From Liolophura sinensis (Eukaryota; Mollusca; Polyplacophora; Chitonida; Chitonidae), in assembly GCF_032854445.1 (NCBI RefSeq), contig NC_088304.1:3350001-3414000 (forward strand): a stretch of 64,000 nt of DNA, read 5' to 3'. A program made the translations under genes and the position numbers. Shown here piece after piece: positions 11,561 to 26,639 of this stretch. Each line of letters opens with the position of its first letter. Positions within the stretch are counted from its first letter, which is position 1. The notes beneath the pieces were generated by a model. The model worked only from the letters and a program-made list of their open reading frames with translations, ran no database searches and was not told the origin of the DNA.

Positions 11561-12767
11561 ACGTCCCTGAAGAGAAAACAACCAGGTATCCGCATGTACC
11601 TGCAGAGCAGGTTATACATCTTATAAATGTGCCTGAACAAAAGGGCACCTACAGGTGGCTACTAGTATTTTGGGAGGAGGAAACTGGAGTGTCGGTGAAA
11701 ACCATGCAGATAGGTCTGTATAAGTCAATTAAACAACGGATTGATGCAATCATTAAATACATGAATGATTATAGTTTAAGTGTATTATTATACAATAATT
11801 ATAAATATACTGTAAATTTTCATTGCATGTTTATACTGTATATTGGTTTTGTATAATAACTATTATAATTTTAATAATTATAATTTTAACTGTGTTATAT
11901 CTGTAAGTTTACTCCCTTATGTAACAGTCGGCGTAACAGTAATATCTGCCACAGGCAAACAAGCCCTTCTCTTATGGATGTATGTGCTATACAGAGCTCT
12001 GGTAGCTATAGCTATTGCTGTCCGCTTTAGGTGAAAGGTTATTAGACGTATTTTCTGGTACGAGGAATCAATTAATATGGGAATCCCATATAAATAGTCA
12101 ATAGGACTTTAGTTAAAGAGAAATGGAGCTACGAGTGAATATCGTGCAGACAAACATGAAAAATGAATAATAAATTGTGACTTGAACCTTAATTACAATT
12201 GCTATTATCAGAATGCACTATTTAACACAACGAACGTCCTTCTCTGAGCATGTGATGTTATGTAATATTTCTCGTTAAAAACGAGTAAAGAAAAATAAGA
12301 GAAAATACGCTAACTAGGGAAATTCATATATAAATTGAGACCTACTCTCCAAAATTTATATGAAGGAATCCAAAAATAAATGTCAAGCTGCAACATTAAT
12401 ACATTGATGTATAAAGTGAACATAAATAAAATACCATCGACATCCTCTCTGTAGACTTACCGGAAACAGCGATTAAGCTGCAATGCGTACAAGCTGACGG
12501 CGACAAATAATATTTCTCAACTGTCTTTTACAGTAGAAAGTTTGATCGTAAAAGCATTTTCTCGATTAAGCGGTAATATATACATATATACACATGTATA
12601 CATATATCTCAAAATATCGGTAAGTTTCGCAACATAATTGCGAAGTCAAATTTCTGATTTGTTTATATGACTTTTTCGGAACTTGAGAAACTGCATCCTT
12701 TGTCAGCCTGGCCTCAACACATGCATATTACGGCGTATGTTTATACAGAATTATGGTTGTTGGTTTA
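11561..12767. other. presumed intron 2, no gene seen
   Basis: AT-rich unique sequence. Nothing protein-like or repetitive was noted. 10122-10654, 10742-11149 and 13022-14000 are similar; the minus-strand frame at 10758-11015 is open for 85 codons without a recognisable motif. Confidence 0.45.
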
Positions 12768-13021
12768 TCTTTATTTATTTATTTTATTTATTTGATTGTT
12801 GTTTTACGCCGTACTCAAGAATATTTCGCTCATACGACGGCGGCCAGCATTATGGTGGGTGGAAACCGGGAAGAGCCCGGGGGAAACCCACGACCATCCG
12901 CAGGTTGCAGCAGACCTTCCCACGTACGGCATGAGTTGGACTTGAACTCACCGCATTGATGAGAGGTTCCTAGGTCATTACGCTGTGCTATCGCGCTCAC
13001 CAACGGAGCCACGGAGGCGCC
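12768..13021 (-). mobile_element. tRNA-derived SINE, nearly full length
   Basis: On the minus strand this reads: tRNA-like head (CTCCGTGGCTCCGTTGGTGA, with B-box-like GAGTTCAAGTCC), a central region with GTGGGTTTCCCC, then the shared 3' domain with CCGTCGTATGAGCGAAATAT, and an (AAAT)n tail at 12768-12800. It is the best reference copy in the window for the family found at about twenty other places. The core resembles the V-SINE/MetaSINE-type mollusc families, but I cannot assign the exact family without a library search. Confidence 0.85.
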
Positions 13022-13955
13022 TTTGTATGTCGTATCGTTATAATATTTAACTTATGAAGCATAAATACATCCAATTAAAACTTTCACTTTAGCCTTGGTT
13101 TTGTTTTCATCAGAGCAAATATTTATAATAATGGCGACTGTATGACTTAAATATACTGTAAATGTGGAGTAAGAAGTAAAATTCATTCTTAATTGCGTCT
13201 GTCACTCTCCCCCCACCTTCCCACCACAAGCCCACGCCCCCCAACCCCCACTAGAAACAGTCGTGCAAGAGTGATGACTCACTATGGTGCTGTTTTGACT
13301 GTTTATACCAACATTCAAAGGCGGCATTGTTCAAGCTATTTGGAACTTTGGATGTCATTTGCTAGAGAACTTCTGTTGGTCACAGCATATCTTATATCTT
13401 CGGCATGAGGTCATTAACGGATTGATCTGCACTAATAGCAGTGACGCTATTCACAAGATGCCTTCTTCTCCATGATTCGCCACAGATTTTCTGTGTATTT
13501 TTTCATAACACAATGGCGTATTGCACTATTGACTGACGTTATACACAATTAAGGTACTTAATTCTCTTATGAGATTCGTCATACATTATCTGTGTATATG
13601 CGCACTTGAAGCAATCATGTATACACCAGCTTCAGTGACGTTATATACAACACACTTCATTTTCTGGGATTCGTCAGAGTTTTCTGTGCATATGTGCATG
13701 AAGCAATGACGTAATACACAAGTATTACAGCAGGTAACGCTTCTGTACGATTCGATTTTACCCGGCTTGGTTCCTACTTACATTGGATAGATGATTGCTG
13801 CTTTAAAGAATGATTACTGATTAAAAAATTAGTCTATCACAAGAACCAATCAATCAATTGTTGTTAAACGTGTTTCAGAATTACATCTACCAGTCCAGAA
13901 AGCGATCAATCAGTCTAGACGATGACTATATATATTACCCAATATTTAATACTTA

Positions 13956-14535
<580 letters not shown>

Positions 14536-15348
14536 ATACAGACCGCTTGGTAAGATAGTAGCTTGAAGTACAATAATGAAGTAAAATTCAATCATACGCA
14601 CTCAGCTTTCAGTTTTACAACACTACATTGTCATTGTAACATTTACCATTATAATAGTGCACTCTCCTTTCTAACGGTATATTTTCCCCGTTCGCTTACC
14701 ATTGAGAGAATTCTCCTGTGATACAAATGCTGATACAAATGTCGTATAACTGTTGATAACACTTTATAACCTTGCACTGCACGATACAGCCGCGCAATCA
14801 AGAATACGATTCCAAAACTAATGCCAAACGGACTCCTTTATACGCCTGCATGATGAGACACTGGCGACAGCTGGAATCGAGCTCGCTACATCACAGACGA
14901 AAGACTAGTGTGTATAATCTACCTACTTTCAAAGTTATAAACACATTATAAAAGAACAAACTATGATAAACAGAACATGCTTTTGCGAAGCGATCTCTGA
15001 ATGTGTTGATCAACATGTAATGTCGAATCTCTGAACAACAAAACAGATTGTTTCCTGATACAGTCATAAAAAAAACATACTTCACCCACGTGCATGGAGC
15101 AGAAAGGTACGAAATAGGGATAAAACGAACAATGATTATCATGTCCTTAAATGTCCGTTTTTATTGAAACGTGAGAGACCATATTTACCTAAAAACAATT
15201 GAATCTTCCTTGCATATAACTGATACATAACCGAATTTAAACGACACCTTTTCCTATACGAACTGCCTTTTATTTTGCAAATCCTGTAGTCAAAAAACGA
15301 TATGCTAGTATCGCATGCGAATAACTGACATCTTATGGATGACTAAAG

Positions 15349-17944
<2,596 letters not shown>

Positions 17945-18250
17945 AGCGGGGCGTGGCCGAGTGGTCAGGGCAGTTGCCTGTCCATCGGTAGGACACGCGA
18001 CGTGCAGGGTGAGGCCTTGGTCAAGGGTTTTTTGGATTCCGTCATTCTCTTTGTGGATTACGGCAATAAACGATAGGGCAGAGTAATAAACGATATCTGT
18101 GCCGCAGCACGGCGGAAAGTCACTTGCCGCAGGTTGTGGGTTTAACCTCGGCACTCCGTTCTCCTCCACCCATAACACTGGTGGGCACCGTATTATAACT
18201 GAAATTAGTTTGAATTTCGCGTTAAACGAAAATCAAATAAATAAATAATT
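17945..18250 (+). mobile_element. tRNA-derived SINE, second subfamily
   Basis: It starts with GCGTGGCCGAGTGGTCAGG, a good tRNA A-box (Leu/Ser-like). It ends with a diverged version of the common 3' domain (CTCCTCCACCCATAACACTGG ... AAATCAAATAAATAAATAA). The middle differs from the main family, so it is probably a separate subfamily sharing the tail. Confidence 0.65.
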
Positions 18251-18439
18251 TAAGGGATTATGATCACATTTGTACATTAATTATATAAAACAAGAAAAAA
18301 TATTGCTTTAAACCACTGTCAATGTTATTTTTTTCAATACAGCTCATCTTCAAAATAATGTTAATATTTTGAAATCAACATAGAATATGTTACTCAGTTA
18401 ATGTATTACAGTGGCACGTCCACTGTGTGCAAGGTTATG

Positions 18440-19280
18440 TGAAAGGTAGGGGAGAGGGGGGAGAGTAGGATGAGTTGGTGGCGGGATGGGGGGTGGGGGA
18501 GCAGAGTAGGATGAGTTGGTGACGGGATGGGTGGGTGGGGTTTTGGCGCAAAGTAGGATGGGTTGGTGGCGAGATGGTGGGTGGGGAGCAGAGTAGGATG
18601 AGTTGGTGACGGGATGGGGTGGGTGGGGGAGCAGAGTAGGATGAGTTGGTGACGGGATGGGGTGGGTGGGGAGCAGAGTAGGATGAGTTGGTGACGGGAT
18701 GGGGTGGGTGGGGGAGCAGAGTAGGTTGAGTTGGTGGCGGGGTGAGGTGGGTGGGGGAGCAAAGTGGGATGAGTTGGTCGCGGGATGGGGTGGGTGGGGG
18801 AGCAGAGTAGGTTGAGTTGGTGGGCGGGGTGAGGTGGGTGGGGTGGGGGAGCAGAGTAGGATGAGTTGGTGACGGGATGGGGTGGGTGGGGAGCAGAGTA
18901 GGATGAGTTGGTGACGGGATGGGGTGGGTGGGGGAGCAGAGTAGGTTGAGTTGGTGGCGGGCTGAGGTGGGTGGGGGAGCAAAGTGGGATGAGTTGGTGG
19001 CGGGATGGGGTGGGTGGGGGAGCAGAGTAGGATGAGTTGGTGACGGGATGGGGTGGGTGGGGGAGCAGAGTAGGATGAGTTGGTGACGGGATGGGGTGGG
19101 TGGGGGAGCAGAGTAGTTGAGTTGGTGGCGGGGTGAGGTGGGTGGGGGAGCAAAGTGGGATGAGTTGGTGGCGGGATGGGGTGGGTGGGGGAGCAGAGTA
19201 GGTTGAGTTGGTGGCGGGGTGAGGTGGGTGGGGTGGGGGAGCTGAGTAGGATGAGCTGGTGGCGGGATGGGGGCGGGTTG
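18440..19280. repeat. G-rich 42/43-bp minisatellite
   Basis: About nineteen units built on AGCAGAGTAGGATGAGTTGG and GGGATGGGGTGGGTGGGGG. Units with one G fewer are 42 bases. All G-runs lie on the plus strand, which is the non-template strand for neither reading of Tbx2/3 (the gene is minus, so its template is the plus strand). The minus strand lacks stops and gives a long proline-rich frame by chance. Confidence 0.95.
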
Positions 19281-19483
19281 AAAAGCCGATTTATTTCAAT
19301 TTTAAGTTGGATGCAACTTGATTACTATTCCATCGCCAAATAACTAACGTCAGCATATTATACTGAAATTTACTTCATAAATACACACTTCATAAAATTA
19401 TATAGTATAATACTGTAGTTGCCGCAGAGGTCGAGTTAAATTAGAATTTTCGCAGATGTCCATATAGTTGTGGTGTGAATCAG

Positions 19484-19612
19484 GGGCCGGATTTATGAAA
19501 CTCCCTTAGCAAAAGCAAACCCTTAACTACCATGACAACGTACGTTGTAGAAATATACAGTGTACTTAGCTAAGGGCAACTTAACGCTAAGTAAGCTTCA
19601 TGAACCCGGTCC
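19484..19612. mobile_element. MITE-like foldback element
   Basis: The left end GGCCGGATTTATGAAACTCC pairs imperfectly with the reverse complement of the right end (GGACCGGGTTCATGAAGCTT). Matching continues inward through CTTAGC. At about 129 bases with no coding capacity, it fits a miniature inverted-repeat element. The flanking duplication is not clear. Confidence 0.55.
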
Positions 19613-19989
19613 ATGTCTCTCAGGAGAACTGACCCACATCAATATTCGAAACACCAACCTGTAAACCTTTACAGTTTTATGATCATTATTTAATTATTGT
19701 TTCACACCTTGCTGGAGAATATTTTGCTTACATCAGGTTTATATGTGAAGGGTACAAAGAGTATACCAGCCCTTAGCTACCTAGCTGACTTACATTTCTT
19801 TTCATAGCATGGAGATGTTTATATGTGAGATGATCAGCCAAACCCGGGGTTATTTTAAGGTCGAACCAACTGTATGGAATAACATATTGTAACGATCGTT
19901 CATTGTTATGACACTTAAAATTAGAACACAAATGTATTTGTGCGTCACTGCTGATTCTCGTCATGATACACATTCAAGCAATTTAACTC

Positions 19990-20056
19990 GGTTCCCCCCT
20001 CCCCCAGTAATGCTGTCGTATAAGTGAAATATTTTTGAGTATGGCCTAACACACAA
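19990..20056 (+). mobile_element. SINE 3'-domain fragment
   Basis: The motif order CGGTTCCCCCCTCC, AATGCTGTCGTATAAGTGAA, ATATTTTTGAGTATGGC matches the family 3' domain; the tail is missing. A more degenerate minus-strand fragment (TTTCACACCTTGCTGGAGAA) lies at about 19690-19735. Confidence 0.5.
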
Positions 20057-20096
20057 GAATACCCATATGTTCAATTTGTCCTCCCCCCCCCCCCCC

Positions 20097-22309
20097 AAGA
20101 TCGTTCGCCATTTAATCAGCATCCGTCCATGAGTATGGTCATGTGATAGAGAAGAACAAAGATCGATTTTCTCATGGTTTGTGTTAAAAGTCGAGGCTAA
20201 GTTTATATTCCTCGCCGGCGAACTTAAACGTTAGAGAGGTTTGAAAGTCTCAGTGATAGCAGACTTTCTAATAATCTCGCGGCCAGTTTGCCCTGAGGGT
20301 TCTTCTTGGCCACAGCGGGAACATCGTGTAGTTGCCTTCATGTCGAGACGAGCTGACGACTCGGGGAAGACCGGAGACGACCAGACCGAGTTACAAGCTC
20401 CTGTTCTCACCTTCTGAGATTCTGACAGAAATTTAGCCTACGATAAATGGTGTACAACAGGGTGGTCTTCTTCAACATCAACGAAAACTAGTTTTACAAA
20501 AAATCTGAAGATCTGACTCGAGTTTAATTATATGTATATCGTCTCATCAAGGATATATAATCGTCAGGGATGTCTGTATAGACAATACGACATACTAGTG
20601 TCTAGTCGAACATATGTCTTGGGGCAGTGCTCAATTCGTCACTGTCACATACAGGACTCCGCTGTTGTTGTTTGCCTGCCTTTACCGCGGCCACAAACAC
20701 TGTTGTGTCTCTCTCCTCTACGACCGTCTTCAATCGAAGCGTCTCAGTCCTTATACCAACAGCGCCCAAACACAGTCATCCTGTGACACTTTTTCAATCA
20801 TCGGCACCACAGTCATGAAAAGACATTGTTTCGAGCATTTGGCGACGAAAACGAGGTTAAATCGTCTTTTCGTGTCTTTAAAGCCTAGACAATTTAATTG
20901 CCAATACAGCATTATAGCCTTGTCCGCAGGTAAAATCTCACCGCCTGATTTACATCAAGGCCCAATAAATCACCGGACAGATCAAACATGATGCTGTATG
21001 TGCTGTCTGCAATTGCCCACGGATTATCGTATGTACCACTTTATTTATGTGGTTATTTGTAGTTGACTACGATCTCCGAAAGATAAAAAAATGATATTAG
21101 CTCGTACACACACATAAATACATACATATAGACGTTTATCTTCTCGATTTGACCCTGGCGTGCAGATAAAACAGTGCGCATGCCGACACTCTACGAGACC
21201 AAATCAATGCATAGCGTCACTCCAAATCTTAACTATAATGTATTCTAATGACCCAAAGTTGTGACATAAATGGCGATGAGTCTGGTATCGTCATCACAGC
21301 CGGTCCAAAAATTTTAATCTGTTGCAAATGTCTAATACAATAAGATATAACCAAGCTGTAAATTCATGACGCCCGCGGGGCAAATGCTGATATAAAAAGG
21401 GTAACGGAATGATATTGAAGCCATGTTGATGTCTTACTCAATGAGACGTTTTGTTCTACACATGCATATTTGGCTTTAGAAGATCGCAAGCCACAAAATA
21501 TTAGTCTACTGGATCTCTAATATTTGAGACGCTTAGCAGCTGACATGATAATGGAATTAGGGCACCTTGAGGGCCCTTCATTCTAAGAATGTATCGACTT
21601 TTGCTGGCATTGGCTGTATATTTTGTATCCTTCTTTTCGCGAAAGCTTAACCCTTACAGTTATAATTGTCTAGCTTCATGACACACTATACAAACCACCA
21701 GTTAGATCGAGTGAATGTATATTAGCGGAGAAATACAAGTAAGCAGCCTATTCCGAATACTGGGGCTATATTATAACGTACACTTGTGAGCAAATGAGTT
21801 GTGTGTTTAGAATAGTCACGTGTTATCGATATAAACACTCCTGTATTTATATATTATATATAAACAATTTATTCCTTAGTATAAATCGTAACATTGAAAT
21901 CTGCCATTTATAATATAGCATGTATGGCAGATTGTGCTCTATAAATGTGAAAACATATATACTGTAGGAAAACATTAAATTAAAATACCCTTTCTCGCTT
22001 TATAGCAAGATACTGCGTTTAATGTAAATGTGGACCTTTCAATGTTGAAACATAAAGTGACGTGGACGACCTATTGGGTTTGACGGATCGGATATTACAT
22101 ACATCACTGTTGGCTACTTCTACTTTCAGGAATACAACTATTTTCTGAAAAATAATGCATAATTGTGAGATATTAATAACGAAACTTAGGAACTTGTTTT
22201 TCAAGCTGAAGATCATAACTGTGATTTGAATACCTCACTTATTATTTACAGTGCTTCCGTTAAAAATGTGTAAAACTATCAGAAAATTGAAAAAAGCCTT
22301 CTCCTGTTT
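20097..22309. other. intron 1 unique stretch
   Basis: 20160-20450 is repeat-free and CpG-richer than its surroundings (for example TCGCGGCCAGTTTGCC and GACGACTCGGGGAAGACC). The overlapping open frames at 20532-20991 have no motif. A run of 14 C lies at 20083-20096, just before. The rest is AT-rich. Confidence 0.4.
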
Positions 22310-22612
22310 TTTCTGCAACTTACTTGAATGTATATAGGAAAATTAACGCACTGTTTCACTTTACTTGCATGCATATTGAAAAAATGACCACACTGTTCGA
22401 TTTTACTTGAACGCATAGATAAAATTAACGCACTTTTGCCAAAATGCGCATAGTTACAATTAATAATCTGTTACTTGAACTGAAAGGAAAAATTAACAAT
22501 CTGTTCCATTTTACTTGAATTGAGAGGAAAAATTAACATTCTGTTCCATTTTACTTGAACTGAAAGATAAAATTAGAACACTGTTCCATATTACTTGAAC
22601 ATACGTGGATAT
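22310..22612. repeat. degenerate ~50-bp tandem repeat
   Basis: TTTTACTTGAACTGAAAG followed by AAAATTAACACACTGTTCC, or variants, recurs about six times. Confidence 0.7.
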
Positions 22613-22644
22613 ATAGAGAACACCGGGGTATTGTTTCCTCTACA

Positions 22645-22876
22645 CATGTTTATTTTATTTATTTACTCAAGAATATTTCACTTATACGACGGCGGCCAGC
22701 ATTATGGTGGGAGGAAACCGGGTGGGGGAAACACATGACCATCCGCAGGTTGCTGGCAGACCTTCCCACATACAGCCGGAGAGGAAGCCAGCATGAGCTT
22801 GAACTCACAGCGACCGCATTGGTAAGACTCCTCGGTCATTACCCTGCGCTAGCGCGCTAACTAACTGAGCCTCTAC
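22645..22876 (-). mobile_element. tRNA-derived SINE, nearly full length, slightly 3'-truncated
   Basis: The copy carries the tRNA-like head (GAGTTCAAGCTC at the B-box position, minus strand) and the central and 3' domains. It lacks the GTTTTACGCCG portion next to the tail: the tail runs straight into ACTCAAGAATATT. It sits in Tbx2/3 intron 1 in the same orientation as the gene. Confidence 0.85.
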
Positions 22877-23124
22877 ACATGTGAACGACCCATATCGATC
22901 CCTACTCTTCGGGCAGAAGCACCCATATAGTTTTGTAATTTGTATCACCAGTGAAAGAGTTATATCAAATCATGTCAACGTTCTCTTATAGCCTTTATTT
23001 CTGTCCAGATTAGGAATTTTTTATCTTCAGCTTAACAAGTATTTCTTTATGTGAGATAGGGTGAAAATATAAACATCGTCGCCTTCCAAAGATCGTGAGC
23101 AAGTGAATATGTGGCATAAATAAA

Positions 23125-23325
23125 AGACAAGGGCATAGAGAGCAATACCAGAGCAGCGACGAAGGTATTGTGGTACGCTAATGGTCATATGTATCACGAG
23201 TGACATATGACGTCTTATTAACTTAGGTCATTTAAGGTTTATTCTAACTATTCATGTAAATGCTTAAAACGTAGCAACTTTCACTTCCTCTGGCACCTTA
23301 CATTATGCAGAATAAGGTAAAACAG
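23125..23325 (-). repeat. unnamed ~200-bp dispersed repeat, full-length copy
   Basis: On the plus strand it starts GGGCATAGAGAGCAATACCA, continues GAGCAGCGACGAAGG, then GGTTTATTCTAACTATTCAT, and ends CATTATGCAGAATAAGGTAA. This order is the reverse complement of the 38763 copy. Confidence 0.6.
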
Positions 23326-24025
23326 TGCAGTGGTTACAATTTGTAAGACGTCACTAGTTCACCAGTCTAGAATTATTCAAACACTGTGTTGTCATCGCCT
23401 TCAACGTACAATCACATTAAAACAATGCATATATAACATTGTTATTATGATGTACATATCGTCACAATGTTTCCCTGCACTGCACTCCACACAACATATC
23501 CCTTAAATACCCCATATGTGCCTTTCCAATGCAACTGCTACCGGTATGTACAAAGTGTAAATCTATACACAAATGTACTCACGCCACCAGATAGTATGTG
23601 TGAACAGTTCATTTTACATAAATCGTTGTCAGATTATCATCAAACTTTCACGTAATTTTAGAAGCTAAATTCCTAGGCCTACACCAATGGATATACCATA
23701 ACTTCAGCTGTCATGAATTAGGCAACAATGTTGCAAAATTATAGATTACATAAAATAAAACAATTGATAAAATAACAAATCAACAAAATAGAAAAAAAAT
23801 AAACAAATAAAACTAATTGATAGCTGATTTTTTTGGTTAAAAGGTATCTGTAATATACATAAATTTTTTATTTCAGTTTTTAGTTCAAATGCTGAAATAT
23901 ATACCACGAATAGTGTATAGTTTACATCCACTAATATGGGTGGCTATATCAGACTTTTAAATGAAACATTCTGATATTATGTTAACAACGGATAGAAAGT
24001 TTGATTAACTTGCTATATGTTAATG

Positions 24026-24059
24026 ACCCTGGCACCCTGGCACCCTGGCACCCTGGCAC
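24026..24059. repeat. four-copy 8-bp tandem repeat
   Basis: CCCTGGCA occurs four times directly beside the SINE target site at 24058. Confidence 0.9.
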
Positions 24060-24070
24060 GTATTTGTTTA

Positions 24071-24177
24071 TTTATTTATTTGATTGGTGTTTTACGCCGT
24101 ACTCAGGAATATTTCACTTATACGACGGCGGCCAGCATTATGGTGGGAGCAAACCGGGCAAAGCACTAGGGAAACCC
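24071..24177 (-). mobile_element. 5'-truncated SINE with perfect 13-bp target-site duplication
   Basis: Only the 3' domain and tail are present. The copy is flanked by ACGTATTTGTTTA at 24058-24070 and again at 24178-24190, a perfect direct repeat of the kind produced by LINE-mediated insertion. The truncation point is within the GTGGGTTTCC motif. The clean duplication suggests a fairly young insertion. Confidence 0.85.
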
Positions 24178-24256
24178 ACGTATTTGTTTAGCAAAAAGAT
24201 AGTCTAGCCGTATAAAACGAGAATATATTATATGAACAAATTTGCTCTGTATCTTA

Positions 24257-24380
24257 TAACATGGTCGTGGGTATCCCCGGGCTCTGCCTGGTCTCCTCCA
24301 CCATACTGCTGGCCGCCGTCGTATAAATGAAATATTATTGAGTACGGCGTAAAATATCAATCAAATAAATAAATGAATTT
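24257..24380 (+). mobile_element. 5'-truncated SINE, inverted relative to its neighbour
   Basis: It begins at ATGGTCGTGGG, carries the 3' domain with CCGCCGTCGTATAAATGAAA, and ends in an AAATAAAT tail. It lies about 80 bases from the opposite-strand copy at 24071-24177, so the two can pair as a hairpin. Confidence 0.8.
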
Positions 24381-25559
24381 TATAACATATTCACGTTTGA
24401 AGTGCTAAATAAAAATTATCCAAAGTCCCTTTTCATGGGATTTTATCCATACGTTTGAATTTATAAATGAAATATAAAGGAAAACAATTTATTATCTGGC
24501 TACAATATAAAGTGTTGTATAAATTAGAAAATATTTTTTCAGGGCAAAACAATAAATAGTTCGAATATCAAAGATCAGATCGGCAAATTATCTCTTGTAC
24601 TGCCTGCTATACAAAACCAGCCTTATCCCAGGAGGAATTGGATTGGCTTGTAGACAAAGTATTTCGCAGAATTAAATTATCTACATAAATTTTTGATTTG
24701 ACTTTATTTTCCAGAAAGACTTCTTTCTGACTGGAAAACGACAGCATGCAAATAGTTATCTCAGATACATGCTGGTCGATGACTATATTTGCCAGGTGTT
24801 AAACATATCAGATCAAACTATGAATAATTAATCTAAAGTCTTTCGTTCTTCAGTTAAACTTACAGAAGGAAAGTTTTGTATACGATGATCAAACCTGTGT
24901 ATCTTGTATCACTGTCCAGACGTTTATTTAGTATTCATTTAGTTGTTCAAATGATTATTTTATGAATCTTGTCATGTTGGTAGTGTTGTCTTTCCGACTT
25001 CAGATCATATCCCACGTTAATACCTGCAAAGTGTTGTAAAATGTTAACCCAGGTTAAACAGGTGCGTTGTTAGAACATGTGTATCACGGAGTATAAATAG
25101 CGACATAAGGTGAGAAAGTATTCGGCTCTTGGTGCCTCCTTAAGGCGTTGGTTTACGCAAAATAAAAAAGTTTCCTTTTAGCGACGAGCAGTGTGGTTTT
25201 CCCAAAACATAACATTTCTGCTCTGAAACGGAGAAAAGAATGAAACAAAAATAAATCCCTGTACGGGATAAAAAAATGAACAAACGCTTGACGTGCGTCT
25301 ATAGGCTTGCCCGAGGCGAGCAAGCTCCCAAAATATTTCATCTGTGGTTAGCCCGTAAATCGAGATTCTATCTTCTTCAAACAATGTTTTCCTTAATTAG
25401 TACAAAGGGTTTACAACTGTTGGCGATCTTGTCTGAAAAGACAAACGTAAATCACAACAGTTCAAGCAGTTTGGATGTTACACGTTCATCACTCTCAGCA
25501 TATGTCACTGATGTATATATACAGGCTGCTTCGTAAATCGGCCATTTAAATGATGCACG

Positions 25560-26236
25560 CTCACTGTTCTGCGAAGGGGCTATAACCATTTGCAAACTAA
25601 TTACCTTGTGAAGTAGCCGTATAACTGATGCACATTCACCACTTTGTCGATAACTGATGTACACTGAGTACTTTTTGAAGTAACCATACAACTGCACCAC
25701 TCTACCTATTTTTTTGAATAATGAGTACTTTGTGAATAATTCATGTAATCCCTGACTACATTGTGAGTAACTGATGAACACTGGCTAATTTGTGACTAGC
25801 TTTGCACACTGACGACTTAAGTGAATACCTAATGTGCACTCGCTAATTTGTGACTAGCTTTGCACACTGACGACTTAAGTGAATACCTAATGTGCACTCG
25901 CTACTTTGTGACTAGCTTTGCACACTGACAACTGAAGTGAATACCTAATGTGCACTTGGTACTTTGTGACTAGCTTTGCACACTGACGACTTAAGTGAAT
26001 ACCTAATGTGCACTCGCTACTTTGTGACTAGCTTTGCACACTGACGACTGAAGTGAATACCTGATGTGCACTCGCTACTTTGTGAATAGCTTTGCACACT
26101 GACGACTTAAGTGAATACCTAACGTGCACTCGTTACTTTGTGAATAGCTTTGCACACTGACGACTTAAGTGAATACCTAATGTGCACTCACTACTTTCTG
26201 AATAGCTTTGCACACTGACGACTTGAGTTAACGCCT
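25560..26236. repeat. 58-bp satellite with degenerate leading edge
   Basis: From 25791 about eight near-identical units carry TGTGACTAGCTTTGCACACT and GACGACTTAAGTGAATACCT. Starting points 25791 and 25849 give a 58-base period. 25560-25790 holds related but decayed units. Confidence 0.9.
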
Positions 26237-26639
26237 TATTAACTAGCAATCACGTAATTCATTCAAAGAATTACACACAGCGTGGGATTCCTTTGACACA
26301 AGTTCAGTGTCACATACAAGACAATTTCTTCCAGACGCCATAACGTTCGTAAACTGAACTAAATTAGGAAAAATATAAAACGGAAGTGAAATTTAAGACA
26401 TTCCCCAGGGTAGGGAATGGGCGCTGTCTTGTTCATTCCGTATTTCTCTCTAGATGTTGATTTATTCAATGTATCAATGAATAAAAAGAGTCTAGGTCAT
26501 GTTCTTTTGTTTTGCATATTCATTCGCCTGTATCATCAGTAACGCAGTGCTCATTGCGGTTACCATCGTAATAAATGCTTTAAATGCTTGTCATCGGCAC
26601 TATCATCAGAATACAGTTTTTCCTCGTTTGACTGATATG

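Noticed and set aside
11148-11640. Overlapping frames on both strands
   Set aside because: All derive from the 30-bp minisatellite.
17945-18020. tRNA gene
   Set aside because: It has a good A-box but no cloverleaf partner strands, and it continues into a SINE body and tail.
18398-19153. 251-codon proline-rich minus-strand frame
   Set aside because: It comes from the G-rich 42/43-bp minisatellite, whose C-rich strand lacks stop codons.
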